NCBI GenBank assembly: GCA_002360325.1
Contig: DEQG01000127.1
Location: forward strand, 1 to 6,088
DNA from: Salinicoccus sp. UBA3372
GTDB lineage: Bacteria; Bacillota; Bacilli; Staphylococcales; Salinicoccaceae
Direction of reading: 5' to 3'
DNA: 6,088 nt
Under the pieces are notes generated by a model, which had not been told where the DNA came from, ran no database searches, and saw nothing but the letters and a program-made list of their open reading frames with translations. Below, one piece after another: positions 6,048 to 6,088 of the stretch. Both the position numbers and the translations under genes were made by a program. Positions within the stretch are counted from its first letter, which is position 1, and each line of letters opens with the position of its first letter.

Positions 6048-6088
6048 ATGATAATAAAAAAACGTATTGAATATATAAACCGCTACAG
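6048..6088 (+). CDS. Start of an unidentified gene, cut by the window edge
   Basis: An ATG at 6048 is preceded at 7 nt by GGAG (6037-6040) and opens a frame that stays open to the window end, giving MIIKKRIEYINRY. The good ribosome binding site and the short 22-nt gap after cymR argue for a real gene in the same operon. The visible residues are basic and do not resemble the start of a cysteine desulfurase. Too little is present to name it. Confidence 0.5.
   Translation, partial: MIIKKRIEYINRY

Noticed and set aside
1..6088. Mobile elements, CRISPR arrays, phage or defence genes
   Set aside because: No transposase or integrase motifs, no regularly spaced direct repeats and no terminal inverted repeats were seen; every gene identified is a core type.

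Overview
The window reads as ordinary core chromosome of a low-to-mid-GC Gram-positive bacterium (Bacillales, most probably Staphylococcaceae). The pointers are a Bacillus-type Fnr with a C-terminal cysteine cluster, the rarA-cymR gene pair, a Firmicutes-type 6S RNA, and strong AGGAGG-type ribosome binding sites with GTG starts in use. A halotolerant staphylococcal relative such as Salinicoccus or Jeotgalicoccus would fit, but the genus is a guess. I see no mobile element, CRISPR array, tRNA, rRNA or other sign of recent transfer.

Layout, left to right. (1) Positions 3-764 (+) hold the 3' part of a beta-hydroxyacid dehydrogenase of the tartronate semialdehyde reductase (GarR/GlxR) type; its Rossmann N-terminus lies outside the window. 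It converges on the next operon, and the two share a hairpin terminator whose left arm encodes the end of the dehydrogenase. (2) Positions 3133-787 (-) hold a compact three-gene operon for a ba3-type (B-family) cytochrome c oxidase, in the order subunit IIa (54 aa), subunit II (CuA), subunit I (haem-CuB). (3) Divergent from it, fnr (3253-3948, +) encodes an oxygen-sensing Crp/Fnr regulator with all the [4Fe-4S] ligands known from B. subtilis Fnr. The roughly 120 bp between them carries a GTGA-N6-TCAC operator and further half-sites. (4) A 6S RNA gene (about 4000-4199, +) with its own extended -10 promoter ends in a strong hairpin terminator, which also appears to serve the converging rarA. (5) rarA (5519-4242, -) encodes the replication-associated AAA+ ATPase. 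(6) cymR (5609-6025, +), an Rrf2-family cysteine-metabolism repressor, diverges from rarA. (7) An unidentified reading frame starts at 6048 and runs off the end.

The most coherent biology is the fnr/cba pair: an oxygen sensor placed back to back with a terminal oxidase, with a predicted Fnr operator between them. This suggests that oxidase expression, and fnr itself, respond to oxygen. The 6S RNA, rarA and cymR look like housekeeping neighbours. No stretch longer than 300 bases lacks a gene; the longest intergenic stretch (3949-4241) is filled by the 6S RNA and its signals. I found no convincing new system; the findings are regulatory and architectural details.
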